From positions 1 through 33,153 of the forward strand of contig NZ_JBHTBW010000023.1 in the NCBI RefSeq assembly GCF_042665195.1: a stretch of DNA of 33,153 nucleotides. The letters are read 5' to 3'. This document shows positions 6,548 through 14,377 of this stretch, piece after piece. The notes beneath the pieces were generated by a model. The model was given only the letters and a program-made list of their open reading frames with translations. It made no database searches and was not told where the DNA came from. Numbering within the stretch: the first letter of the stretch is position 1; each line of letters opens with the position of its first letter. The position numbers were made by a program, and so were the translations under genes. The DNA is from Laceyella putida. GTDB taxonomy: Bacteria > Bacillota > Bacilli > Thermoactinomycetales > Thermoactinomycetaceae.

Positions 6548-6748
6548 GTCACCAAGTGCGGCAAATCAGTAAATCATTTCCACCCATTGAACTACGGGAG
6601 AGACGGAATCGATAAAGACTGCAAGCACTTCAAAACACAAAAACAGGCCCAAGCCTACTTCATTAAAGATGGTGGGTCAAAGAAAAATAACGTGGATAAC
6701 CTGGATAGCGATGACGGGATCGCTTGCGAGCACTTGCCAAAATGTTAA
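6548..6748 (+). pseudogene. Excalibur calcium-binding domain remnant
   Basis: A startless frame reads GRDGIDKDCKHFKTQKQAQA, YFIKDGG and then NLDSDDGIACEHLPKC before a stop. It matches the Excalibur domain: a DxDC-F-T-xxEAQ helix and a calcium loop D-x-D-x-DGIACE-LP, with both conserved cysteines. Such domains terminate secreted nucleases and surface proteins of Firmicutes. The upstream part of the gene is missing and the frame opens only at 6494. Confidence 0.65.
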
Positions 6749-6749
6749 T

Positions 6750-7229
6750 GAGTCCCATTGGGGGCTTTTCTTTGTTCTAAAGGATACTCCAAGTCTTTTT
6801 ACAGGATATGACGGAACCATCACACAGGAGGTCGTAAACAAGGTCAAGTCTTGGCTGATCGATGGCGAAGAAGTGATATCTTATACCGGGATTAAACAAG
6901 AAGCCATTGAGTTTATTTATGATATGTCAGATCTTTCCCCACAAGTTGCTACTCACTTAAAATAACTTGAACAGAAGAAAGAAGAAGAAATATCTTTATG
7001 GAGTTACCAAGAGGTTATGGATTACAAGAAAATGATTCTTGATTCAAAAAATATACTTAGTGCGATTGTTCTTACTTATGGTAAGAAGGGACAAGTTTAT
7101 GCAGACAAAGTGAAAGAGTATCAAGAAACCAAAGGCAAATCATTTAAGTAGTTCACCTTGGAAGAAATGCAAGAAATTCTTTTCATCTTGCATGAAACAA
7201 ATAAACAAGAGATCGATAAAGCCGCTTAA
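6750..7229 (+). pseudogene. Helical protein with two in-frame stops
   Basis: One continuous frame carries protein-like sequence across two stops. It reads FTGYDGTITQEVVNKVKSWL to SPQVATHLK, TAA at 6963, then LEQKKEEEISLWSYQEVMDY to YQETKGKSFK, TAG at 7149, then FTLEEMQEILFILHETNKQE to a final TAA at 7227. Both internal stops are one C-to-T change from Gln. No start with a ribosome site was found; the left limit is approximate. The family is not recognised. Confidence 0.5.
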
Positions 7230-7282
7230 CACAGGGAGGGTTATGCCCGCCCATATACATCAAAGATCGTAAGGGGTTAGAC

Positions 7283-7417
7283 ATGATGGCGTGCCACTTT
7301 TTCAGGCAAGCTCACAGTCAAGTAGCGCGTATACAAAAGAAACATGCTTCTCGAACATATACTCCCAGGGAAATGGTATATATGAATCCATTCTTTCGAG
7401 ATGTGAAAAGTGGATAG
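7283..7417 (+). CDS. 44-residue basic hypothetical peptide
   Basis: AAGGGG lies 7-8 bases before tandem ATG codons (7283, 7286). The product is basic (VARIQKKHASR, TYTPREMVYMNPFFRDVKSG). An overlapping frame (7291-7581) has no ribosome site. This may be another fragment in the decaying region. Not recognised. Confidence 0.3.
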   Translation: MMACHFFRQAHSQVARIQKKHASRTYTPREMVYMNPFFRDVKSG

Positions 7418-7904
7418 GTGTTATAAGGGTAAATCAAATATGGTTTACCCAAATTTGTTTAGTAGTAGAAAATGGAGTGGGGTTGAGTGAAAGTAGAGTG
7501 AAAGTTGAGGGTCCTATTTTGTTCGATGCTACATACATTTATGAGGTAAGTCATGAAGTAGGGACCGGGGTATTGAAATAGCTTGTGTGGGGACTTCCGA
7601 AAATTCGCCGCCTAGTTTCATCAGGTCGGCTAAAAGTCATATAGGACACCGTATCCCTAACATCCTGCTACCAAGATGAAGCTACAAGAGTAACTTGAAG
7701 TGACGAAGGATATTTCCAATATTAACGGTTTGATCAAGGAGAGTTGGCGCTTGATATGGAACACTTTTTCCGCTCTCTCTTCCACACGGTTTCTATCGCG
7801 TTGTGCTGTTTTTGAATGTTTAGGAGTTTCTCCTTGAGTGGAACCGAGTGTGGTTCGTGCCAACCTTCGGGGCAGAGCAGATGTTTGTGGTATACCTTCT
7901 GAGA
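7418..7904. other. Gene-free decayed interval
   Basis: Short frames on both strands, all without ribosome sites. I could not assign any stretch to a known element. It separates the pseudogene region from the core genes. Confidence 0.4.
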
Positions 7905-7941
7905 ATCAAAAAAAGGCCAGAGGCAAATACCTCCAGCCTTT
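7905..7941 (-). terminator. Terminator of the M1 peptidase gene
   Basis: On the minus strand AAAGGCTGGAGG pairs with CCTCTGGCCTTT (two mismatches) across a six-base loop and continues into TTTTGATT. It lies nine bases after the peptidase stop. Confidence 0.75.
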
Positions 7942-7950
7942 CATATCCCT

Positions 7951-9432
7951 TTATTCCTGATCAGAGACAAAGACGAGATGCTCTTCAAAGAACTTGTTCA
8001 AATCCCGGCCGCTGGTATCTTCCATGATGCGGATGAAGTCTTTGGTGGTGGTGATGCCAAATTTCTTCTCCTTGAAGTAAGCCTGCATGGAAGTGTAGAA
8101 TTGCTCATCGCCCAACAGCTTGCGCAAATCGTTCAATGTGCGGGAGCCGTAGTCGTAGATCATGTCGTAGTAAGCATTGATGCCCTCTTCCCCGTGGGCA
8201 GTGAAGTTAGAGACAGGGAAGGAGAGATGATAACCAGGAACGGGTTCCGCCGTGAGTTGATCCAGCTCCTTGTCATAGAGGGCGGCGGAGTAGGTGGCAA
8301 ATGATTCGTCCAGCCAAGCCTCGTCATACTCGTTGTTGCCGATGATGCCGTAGAACCATTGGTGCCCGATTTCATGGGCGTTGACGGAGCGCACCCAAGC
8401 CGGGGTGGCGCTGTCCCGGAGTGAGATCATGACCAATTGGGGATACTCCATGCCGCCGAACCAACCGCGCATGCTGACGACATCCAGCTCCGGCCAGGGG
8501 TAGGCGCCAAACTTTTCGCTGAAGAGTTGAATGCTGTCCACTCCGCTTTGCAGGAGGTCTTGGGAGAACTTAGCGTGCTCTTCCGCATAATAGACATTCA
8601 CTTTGACATGGTTGACGGTAGACGAGATCACTTTGTAGTTGGGGTTCATCTCCATGGCGAAGTCGCGCACATTTTTGGCGATATAACGGTGGGTGGCCAG
8701 ATCGCCTTTAATAATGGGTCGCCCGATTTCCGTGCCGGTGGCGGCGATCACTTGTTGTTTGTCGGTGGTGACGGAGACATCGAAATTTCCGGTCAAAGAG
8801 TAGAAACTTTCGCCATATGGGAAGTATGGGTCAACATTCCAACCCTCGTCATCATAGACAGCCAAGATCGGGAACCAGTTGCCGAGGGAGACGATTTGCC
8901 CATCCCAACCAAAACGGTCTTGTCCCTTTGGCACATGGACGGTGAAATCCATGGAGACAGTGGATTTCTTCCGCTGTGGCAACTTCACACGAGGGATATG
9001 CAAGGCGGTTTCTTTTATTTGAAAGGAAGTGGCCTGTCCGTTGACTTTCACGTTTCGCACATCCATCCCACCCCCGTTTTCGCGGAAGCCTGCATCATTG
9101 CCCCAGAGGTTGAAGTAGATTTCATGTAAGGGGTTCTCTATGTTATTGATAAAGGTGACTGAAAGTTTCCCCTTTATGATGTGCTGGTTGCTATCATATG
9201 AAACGTTCATTTTATAGTTTGGATTGATTGGGCCGCGTATGCCATGCCGTTTGCCCGCTTGTGCGCGGATGGGCGCCGTTGTTTTCATATGCGTCAGGGC
9301 TTGTTTCCCTTGTGGAGGCAGATACGCGCCGGATGGGACCTCTGTCGGCGTTTGCGCATAGATGGAACTGGGGGCGAGGATGGTTCCCAATGCAAGTGTA
9401 CTGGCAAAGAAGCTTTTCCAATTTTTCAACAT
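7951..9432 (-). CDS. Secreted M1-family zinc metallopeptidase
   Basis: A 493-residue aminopeptidase N-like enzyme. The start ATG at 9432 has AAGGAGG eight bases upstream; the open frame begins 16 codons earlier without a site. Residues 1-26 form a signal peptide (KNWKSFFASTLALGTILA, IYAQ). A beta-rich N-terminal domain (about 70-285) precedes the catalytic domain. It holds GGMEY (326-330, the GxMEN-type exopeptidase loop), HEIGH (353-357) and E376 in WLDE, which is the spacing of the HEXXH-x18-E zinc site. The C-terminal helical domain of long M1 enzymes is absent, as in short bacterial forms. It probably degrades peptides outside the membrane. It is monocistronic, with a terminator hairpin in its upstream region. 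Confidence 0.9.
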   Translation of the reverse strand: MLKNWKSFFASTLALGTILAPSSIYAQTPTEVPSGAYLPPQGKQALTHMKTTAPIRAQAGKRHGIRGPINPNYKMNVSYDSNQHIIKGKLSVTFINNIENPLHEIYFNLWGNDAGFRENGGGMDVRNVKVNGQATSFQIKETALHIPRVKLPQRKKSTVSMDFTVHVPKGQDRFGWDGQIVSLGNWFPILAVYDDEGWNVDPYFPYGESFYSLTGNFDVSVTTDKQQVIAATGTEIGRPIIKGDLATHRYIAKNVRDFAMEMNPNYKVISSTVNHVKVNVYYAEEHAKFSQDLLQSGVDSIQLFSEKFGAYPWPELDVVSMRGWFGGMEYPQLVMISLRDSATPAWVRSVNAHEIGHQWFYGIIGNNEYDEAWLDESFATYSAALYDKELDQLTAEPVPGYHLSFPVSNFTAHGEEGINAYYDMIYDYGSRTLNDLRKLLGDEQFYTSMQAYFKEKKFGITTTKDFIRIMEDTSGRDLNKFFEEHLVFVSDQE

Positions 9433-9509
9433 GATGGAATCCTCCTTGGAATTGAGATAGCCATTACATTCTCCATCCATTAATAAAATCCTTTATTTTT
9501 AAAATTGTT

Positions 9510-9552
9510 ATATAAAATAAAAAAGCCCGGCTTCCAAAAGGAAGTCCAAGCT
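9510..9552 (-). terminator. Terminator upstream of the peptidase gene
   Basis: On the minus strand a 12-bp stem with one bulged A (9552-9540 with 9535-9524) and a TTTT loop runs into CTTTTTTATTTTATA. It lies about 80 bases before the peptidase start and must end a transcript begun further right, between 9553 and the cobQ start. Confidence 0.7.
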
Positions 9553-9740
9553 AGAGTTTGGGGAATGATGAACAGCTTACTTGTCCGGCTTTCCGGTTGG
9601 ACCAAATGAACCTCTGCTGACAACAAGCCGGATGTTGTCGCTTGATTCAGAATAAAAAGTCGAAAGATGAAGGGTGTGGCTCGCTTGCGCATCGTTCCCT
9701 TCTGAGCTACGATATTCGGGATGAAAAAGAAAAAAACTCC
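9553..9740 (-). ncRNA. Possible leader or small RNA before the peptidase
   Basis: The terminator at 9510-9552 implies minus-strand transcription through this 190-base stretch, which holds no credible gene. Several GC-rich complementary blocks are visible (CATCCGGCTTGTTG, CCGGAAAGCCGGAC). It matches none of the riboswitch or T-box signatures I can recall (no AGGGTGGTACCGCG, no GCCACTG). It could be an attenuator leader of the peptidase or an independent RNA. No promoter was identified. Confidence 0.3.
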
Positions 9741-9778
9741 CAATGATTACTATTTTTCAGAGAAAAGGGGAAAGCGCA

Positions 9779-11260
9779 TTGAAGACGATCATGATCCAAG
9801 GCACCGCATCGGATGTGGGCAAAAGTGTGATTTGTACGGCCTTATGCCGATATTTTTATGAGCGGGGCTATCGTGTGGCGCCGTTCAAATCGCAAAACAT
9901 GTCCTTAAACTCTTATGTGACGCAAGCAGGTCATGAGATCGGACGGGCACAAGGGGTACAAGCGGAAGCGGCGGGGATCGAAGCGACTTATGACATGAAT
10001 CCCATCCTGCTCAAACCCAAAGGGGATATGGTGTCGGAAGTGATTGTGCATGGAAAGCGCCTGGCGGATATGCCAGCCATGTCTTACCGCGCCAGGTCGC
10101 TTGAAGAGATGTTGGCGCCCGTTCAAGCGTCACTGGCCCGTTTGGCGGAAAAGACGGAGGTGTTGGTGATTGAAGGGGCGGGAAGTCCGGCGGAAATCAA
10201 CTTGAAAGACCGGGATATCGCCAACATGCGCGTGGCGGAATTGGCCGACGCTCCGGTATTATTGGTGGCGGATATCGAGCGGGGCGGGATGTTCGCTTCC
10301 TGTGTGGGCACATTTGAACTCTTGGATGAAGAGGAACGGAAGCGGGTCAAAGGGTGGATCGTCAATAAGTTTCGCGGCAGCAAAGAGTTGCTCGAGCCAG
10401 GGCTCACATGGCTGGAAGAGCGAACGGGCATCCCGGTTTTAGGGGTTCTGCCCGCGATCAAGATGGAGGTGGACCCGGAAGATTCACTCGCTCTCACACG
10501 GTTGCAGTCCAATCGGCAAACGGCGTGCGATACAATCAATATCGCCATCATCCGCTTACCCTATATCTCCAACTTTACCGATTTTCTGCCTTTGATGCGA
10601 CAATCGTCATGTTCGGTACGTTATGTCCAAACGGCTGATCAGTTGGGCACACCTGATGTGCTGATTCTCCCCGGCACAAAGAACACAATGCACGACCTGG
10701 CTTGGCTGAAAGCGAATGGATGGACGGAAGCGATACAGCATGCTTATCAACGGGGGGCGCATGTGGTGGGCATTTGTGGGGGGTATCAGATGTTGGGCAA
10801 GGTGTTGCGTGATGATGGCAAGATCGAGGGGGCGGGCGGTGCGGAAACGGGTCTCGGCTTGCTGGAGGTGGAGACGGACTTTGTACCGGTCAAAGAAACG
10901 AGGCGGCAAGCGGGACATCTGTTGGTGAAGTGGGCCAACCAGGTGGAGGTGGCGGGTTACGAGATCCACTTGGGCCGCTCCAGTCGGGGAGAAGGCGAAT
11001 CGCCGTTGATTCGCTGGGCGGATGGGACGGAAGATGGCGCGATTTCGGCGGATGGACGCGTGATGGGCACATATCTGCACGGCTTGTTTGATAATGAACG
11101 GTTTGTGCAAGAGTGGTTGCAGTGGCTCGGACAAGCCAAGGGAATGAAGTTGGCATGGAATCCCGTCCTGGATCGGCAACAGGTTTATGCCGGCTTGGCG
11201 GAGTGGTTACGACAACATGTGGATATGGAGCGGATCGAAATTATCATGGGGTTAAAATAG
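9779..11260 (+). CDS. cobQ: Cobyric acid synthase
   Basis: CobQ amidates four side-chain carboxylates of adenosylcobyrinic a,c-diamide with glutamine and ATP. The TTG at 9779 (MKTIMIQGTASDVGKS) is preferred: AAAGGGGA lies ahead at normal distance and the family starts exactly here, whereas the ATG at 9743 adds 12 non-conserved residues. The N-terminal synthetase domain has GTASDVGKS (8-16) and KSQNMSLNSY (37-46). The class I glutaminase domain has the nucleophile C333 in GICGGYQMLG and H434 in GTYLHGLFDN. The length (493) is normal. No other cobalamin gene or cobalamin riboswitch is nearby, so it stands alone. Confidence 0.93.
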   Translation: MKTIMIQGTASDVGKSVICTALCRYFYERGYRVAPFKSQNMSLNSYVTQAGHEIGRAQGVQAEAAGIEATYDMNPILLKPKGDMVSEVIVHGKRLADMPAMSYRARSLEEMLAPVQASLARLAEKTEVLVIEGAGSPAEINLKDRDIANMRVAELADAPVLLVADIERGGMFASCVGTFELLDEEERKRVKGWIVNKFRGSKELLEPGLTWLEERTGIPVLGVLPAIKMEVDPEDSLALTRLQSNRQTACDTINIAIIRLPYISNFTDFLPLMRQSSCSVRYVQTADQLGTPDVLILPGTKNTMHDLAWLKANGWTEAIQHAYQRGAHVVGICGGYQMLGKVLRDDGKIEGAGGAETGLGLLEVETDFVPVKETRRQAGHLLVKWANQVEVAGYEIHLGRSSRGEGESPLIRWADGTEDGAISADGRVMGTYLHGLFDNERFVQEWLQWLGQAKGMKLAWNPVLDRQQVYAGLAEWLRQHVDMERIEIIMGLK

Positions 11261-11279
11261 GGGAGGGTGATCCCCTCCC
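11261..11279. terminator. Hairpin between convergent genes
   Basis: GGGAGGG (11261-11267) pairs with CCCTCCC (11273-11279), starting right after the cobQ stop and ending 12 bases before the converging oxidoreductase remnant. The T-tail is weak on both strands. Confidence 0.5.
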
Positions 11280-11291
11280 GATTTCACCCTG

Positions 11292-11630
11292 TTACACTTT
11301 ATGTTTTCGCGTGTTCAGTTCAGGGTTGAGAATATGTTTGACGTACTGCTCAGCGCTTGCTTCGATTTGTTCATCCGTGGCGGCATTGGTTCCGTGGAAA
11401 CGGAAGGGTTTCAGGTAGCGCTGGCGTGCTGAGGGGAATTGGAAGACAATCCGCTCATGTTCTAGCAATAAAGCTTGTTCCTGTGCCACATCGATGCTTC
11501 CGTCCGGATAGGCCGCATATAAGTCATGAACGGTCACTAGGTCAGAAAAATCGCGCAATTTTTCCGCCCAACGTTTGTTTACGCGGGAGTTGTTCAAGTG
11601 GGGATGGGCCACAATCACCAATGTTTTCAT
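11292..11630 (-). pseudogene. NAD(P)H oxidoreductase with core deletion
   Basis: The start is at 11630 (AGGAGG, eight bases before ATG). Residues 1-66 match the flavodoxin-fold KefF/MdaB/YwrO quinone reductases: MKTLVIVAHPHLNNSRVNKR, VHDLYAAYPDG, and HERIVFQFP. The family then continues with FYWYSxPxLLKKW, the FMN-binding core and the YGxAYG segment. Here the sequence jumps straight to the C-terminus (YLKPFRFHGTNAATDEQIEA, SAEQYVKHIL). The gene has 112 codons instead of about 175-190. The deletion kept the frame but removed the active site, so the product should be inactive. Promoter and operator still look intact. Confidence 0.75.
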
Positions 11631-11658
11631 ATGGTTAACCTCCTGGAAGCCGACATTA

Positions 11659-11672
11659 TTTGTATGTACAAA
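11659..11672. promoter_or_regulatory. Perfect palindrome, likely operator
   Basis: TTTGTA-TG-TACAAA, 29 bases upstream of the oxidoreductase start. Palindromes of this kind are bound by MarR/HxlR/TetR-type redox or quinone sensors controlling such reductases. No regulator gene is adjacent. Confidence 0.5.
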
Positions 11673-11677
11673 CAAAT

Positions 11678-11790
11678 TAGGGGTGGAAGCGCTTGCCGAA
11701 CCCATCATTCCCCAGGGCCCGACCCGTTTGGCCGAAATTGCCAAGGGATATCAAACGACACAGATCGGAACCATCATTGAACGAGTATAG
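11678..11790 (+). other. Possible C-terminal gene fragment
   Basis: A plus-strand frame reads GVEALAEPIIPQGPTRLAEI and AKGYQTTQIGTIIERV then TAG. The composition looks like real protein, but there is no start and no identifiable family. It may be the tail of a gene lost in the same rearrangement that deleted part of the neighbouring oxidoreductase. Confidence 0.25.
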
Positions 11791-11903
11791 TCTCCATCGC
11801 GTGAAGATTGGCTTCTTTCTTCCTGGGGATCACATCCATTTGCAGAATGCTTGCGTTCATTGCCATCCGCTCCTTTGGTCATAAGGTGTTTGCGCCAATG
11901 AAA

Positions 11904-11936
11904 GAGCAGTCTCCTCAATGGATAAGGAGACTGCTC
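11904..11936 (-). terminator. Terminator of the amino acid permease
   Basis: A 12-bp perfect stem, GAGCAGTCTCCT (11904-11915) with AGGAGACTGCTC (11925-11936), seven bases downstream of the permease stop. The minus-strand tail is CTTTCATT. Confidence 0.7.
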
Positions 11937-11942
11937 AATTCA

Positions 11943-13301
11943 TTATTCGTCGTTTCTGTTGAATTTGCGGACCCATTGGTAACTCACCGCGAGGATGCCG
12001 AACCAGACGGGCCCCACATACAAGGCAATGCGTGTGCTTTCTTCCAATGACAGGAGAACCGCCACAAAGATTAAGAACAGGATGCCAATCCAGTTGGTCC
12101 AAGGTGTGCCTGGCATTTTGAATGCGGTTGGCTGATGTTTTTGCCTGAACTTGATGTGGGCGTATAAGATGATGCCCCATACCCATAATGCGCCGATTGT
12201 TGCCACGCTGGTGATATATGAAAACGCTTTCTCTGGGATGAAATAATTAAGCACCACACCAATCAACAAGACGATCGCAGACACGGTGATCCCACGCGAG
12301 GGCACATGGCGTCTGCTTACATAATCGAGTGCTTGTGGCGCTTGTTTGTGCCTTGCCAACGTATACAGCATACGACCGGTGCTGAACACACCGCTGTTGC
12401 AGGAGGATAAAGCCGCCGTCAAGATGACGAAATTGATAATCCCTGCCGCGGCGGGGATGCCAATCTTGGTGAAGGTTAGAACAAACGGACTGGTTTGACC
12501 ATCCAACTGGTTCCATGGATAAAGAGAGAGGATGACCACCAATGCCCCGATGTAGAAGATTAAAATCCGCCAGATGATTTTATTTATGGCAGACGGAATG
12601 CTTTTTTCCGGATTTTGCGCTTCGCCCGCGGTAACCCCGACAAGCTCGACACCCAAGAAAGCGAACATTACCATCTGCAAAGCGAGCAATACGCCGATGA
12701 ATCCTTTGGGCATAAAGCCGCCATGTTTCCATAGGTTTGAAAAGCCGATCGCTTCGCCGTCATTGCCCCATCCGGTTGTGATCATCACCAAGCCGACCAC
12801 GATTAAGGCCAGGATGGTAACCACTTTGATCAACGCAAACCAGAATTCCACTTCGCCAAACAATTTGACAGCGATGAGATTGATCAAGTACACCACAACG
12901 AGCGCGACGAGAGCGGGTATCCACTGAGGCACTTGCGGGAACCAGGTGTTCACATAGATGCCTACAGCCGTAATCTCCGCCATGCCCGTGACGACCCACA
13001 TGAACCAGTATGTCCAACCTGTGATAAAGCCAGCCCATGGGCCGATCAATTCAGTGGCGTATGTACTGAAAGAGCCTGAGACCGGTTTATACAGGATGAG
13101 CTCGCCCAAAGCGCGCATGATAAAAAAGATAATGATCCCGCCAAGAGCGTAAGAGAGGATGAGTGCCGGCCCGGCCGCTTGAATTGCGGAAGCGGAACCC
13201 AAGAACAGCCCAACGCCAATGGCACCCCCGATGGCGATCAACTGAATATGCCGATCGCTTAATCCCCTGGTCAGCGATTCATTGTGTGTTTGCTTGCTCA
13301 T
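11943..13301 (-). CDS. APC-family amino acid permease (CycA/AapA-like)
   Basis: A 452-residue, 12-helix proton-coupled permease of the amino acid transporter family. The start ATG has AAGGAGG eight bases upstream. N-terminal LTRGLSDRHIQLIAIGGAIG, then VGLFLGSA is the substrate-binding helix 1 break. WTYWFMWVVTGMAEITA, FGEVEFWFALIKVV and SCNSGVFSTGRMLYTLA follow the D-serine/D-alanine/glycine transporter CycA and B. subtilis AapA/YtnA closely. The likely substrates are therefore small neutral D- and L-amino acids; related family members carry other amino acids, so the exact substrate is inferred. It has its own terminator and is monocistronic. Confidence 0.85.
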   Translation of the reverse strand: MSKQTHNESLTRGLSDRHIQLIAIGGAIGVGLFLGSASAIQAAGPALILSYALGGIIIFFIMRALGELILYKPVSGSFSTYATELIGPWAGFITGWTYWFMWVVTGMAEITAVGIYVNTWFPQVPQWIPALVALVVVYLINLIAVKLFGEVEFWFALIKVVTILALIVVGLVMITTGWGNDGEAIGFSNLWKHGGFMPKGFIGVLLALQMVMFAFLGVELVGVTAGEAQNPEKSIPSAINKIIWRILIFYIGALVVILSLYPWNQLDGQTSPFVLTFTKIGIPAAAGIINFVILTAALSSCNSGVFSTGRMLYTLARHKQAPQALDYVSRRHVPSRGITVSAIVLLIGVVLNYFIPEKAFSYITSVATIGALWVWGIILYAHIKFRQKHQPTAFKMPGTPWTNWIGILFLIFVAVLLSLEESTRIALYVGPVWFGILAVSYQWVRKFNRNDE

Positions 13302-13430
13302 AAAATGCCTCCTTGTTCTTGTGTGTTTGGTGGATTTTTCAGCATTTATTATTTCTGACCAAAAACTATTAAATGCAACATGATTGTATCTCAGAATACA
13401 GCCGGGTTCAAGTTGAGCGGGATGATAAGA

Positions 13431-13464
13431 GTCCCCCAGCTGTTTAGAAAAACGCCGGGGGAGA
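13431..13464 (-). terminator. Hairpin after the pseudouridine synthase gene
   Basis: GTCCCCCAGC pairs with GCCGGGGGAGAC with a small mismatch, just beyond the stop codon at 13469. The following T content on the minus strand is low (CTCTTATC). Confidence 0.5.
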
Positions 13465-13468
13465 CGGG

Positions 13469-14206
13469 TTAGGGTGTGTCCTCCCCTTTGAGCGACGCGA
13501 GTTCCTCAGGGGTTAATTCCCGATATTCGCCGGGTTCCAAGTCGGGATCCAGGCTGAGGGGACCCATGGCGATGCGTTTGAGAAAAACCACTTTTTTGCC
13601 GACCGCTTCAAACATGCGCTTCACTTGATGATATTTCCCTTCGTAGATGGTCAACTCCACTTCGGACCGGGGCCCGGCAGAGAGGATGGTGAGTTCACCC
13701 GGCATCGTTTCATAGCCGTCATCCAAGGTGACCCCATTTTTGAAGGCGATGGTATCTTCTTCCGTGACTAGGCCATCCACTTCGGCATAGTATGTTTTGG
13801 GCACGTGTTTTTTGGGGGAAAGCAATTGGTGTGACAATTTCCCATCACTCGTAAGCAAAAGCAGCCCTTCCGTATCTTTATCCAGCCTGCCGACGGGAAA
13901 AGGCTCAAAAACGCGGTGTTCCGGTTCCAATAGGTCAGTGACGACTTCCTCGTTGCGGTCTTCTGTCGCCGAGATCACGCCTTGCGGTTTGTTCATCAGC
14001 AAGTAAATGTGTTCGCGATAATCAATCGTTTCCCCATCGACCGTGATCTTATCTTCTTCCGGCAACACATGGAGACCGGGATCATCCGCCACGGAGCCGT
14101 TTACTTTAATCCGGCCGGCTTTGGCGAGCTTTCTGATTTCTTTGCGAGTACCAATGCCCATATGTACCAACACTTTATCTAAACGTTGACTTTTTCTCAC
14201 TGCCAC
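13469..14206 (-). CDS. rsuA: RsuA/RluB-family rRNA pseudouridine synthase
   Basis: The enzyme isomerises a uridine in rRNA (U516 of 16S rRNA for RsuA). The GTG start is supported by AGGAGG nine bases upstream. An S4 RNA-binding domain covers about residues 6-52 (QRLDKVLVHMGIGTRKEIRK, GRIKVNG). The catalytic domain contains NKPQGVISA (72-80) and GRLDKDTEGLLLLTSDG (106-122) with catalytic D109. The C-terminal YHQVKRMFEAVGKKV motif is present. At 245 residues it has the RsuA-like short form. Whether it acts on 16S or 23S rRNA cannot be decided from sequence alone. It is divergent from the DsbA-like gene. Confidence 0.85.
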   Translation of the reverse strand: MAVRKSQRLDKVLVHMGIGTRKEIRKLAKAGRIKVNGSVADDPGLHVLPEEDKITVDGETIDYREHIYLLMNKPQGVISATEDRNEEVVTDLLEPEHRVFEPFPVGRLDKDTEGLLLLTSDGKLSHQLLSPKKHVPKTYYAEVDGLVTEEDTIAFKNGVTLDDGYETMPGELTILSAGPRSEVELTIYEGKYHQVKRMFEAVGKKVVFLKRIAMGPLSLDPDLEPGEYRELTPEELASLKGEDTP

Positions 14207-14377
14207 GTGTGTGCCCCTCCTGTATGGTTGATAAATGAATCAATTGCCATCATAGCATATTGTGGAAGAAATGATAGGGGTTTTATCCGCAAAACCGCAA
14301 ATTAAGGATGGTCAGCCGCATGGCTAATGCTTATAATAAGAAAGATTATAACTTTAAAAAAGTAAGGGGGGACACAG

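Noticed and set aside
7657..7863. Minus-strand 68-codon frame, considered as a transposase remnant
   Set aside because: No transposase motif could be identified and no start signal is present.
1..7900. Prophage or defence island in the left part
   Set aside because: Despite small HTH and holin-like pieces, no capsid, terminase, integrase, nuclease-helicase or toxin-antitoxin pair is recognisable; the content is explained by insertion elements and decay.
8437..9129. 230-codon open frame antisense to the M1 peptidase
   Set aside because: It is the mirror of a well-supported gene with all catalytic motifs, has no ribosome site, and reads as low-information His/Asp/Val-rich protein.
9480..9743. 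Minus-strand frame starting with a Phe run, resembling a phenylalanine attenuator leader peptide
   Set aside because: The Phe run simply reflects a T-rich tract, there is no ribosome site, the start is TTG and the downstream gene is a peptidase rather than a Phe-related gene.
9553..9778. Cobalamin riboswitch upstream of cobQ
   Set aside because: The conserved GCCACTG B12 box and associated blocks are absent on the plus strand.
10607..11179. 190-codon open frame antisense to cobQ
   Set aside because: It covers the glutaminase domain with its conserved Cys and His; no ribosome site.
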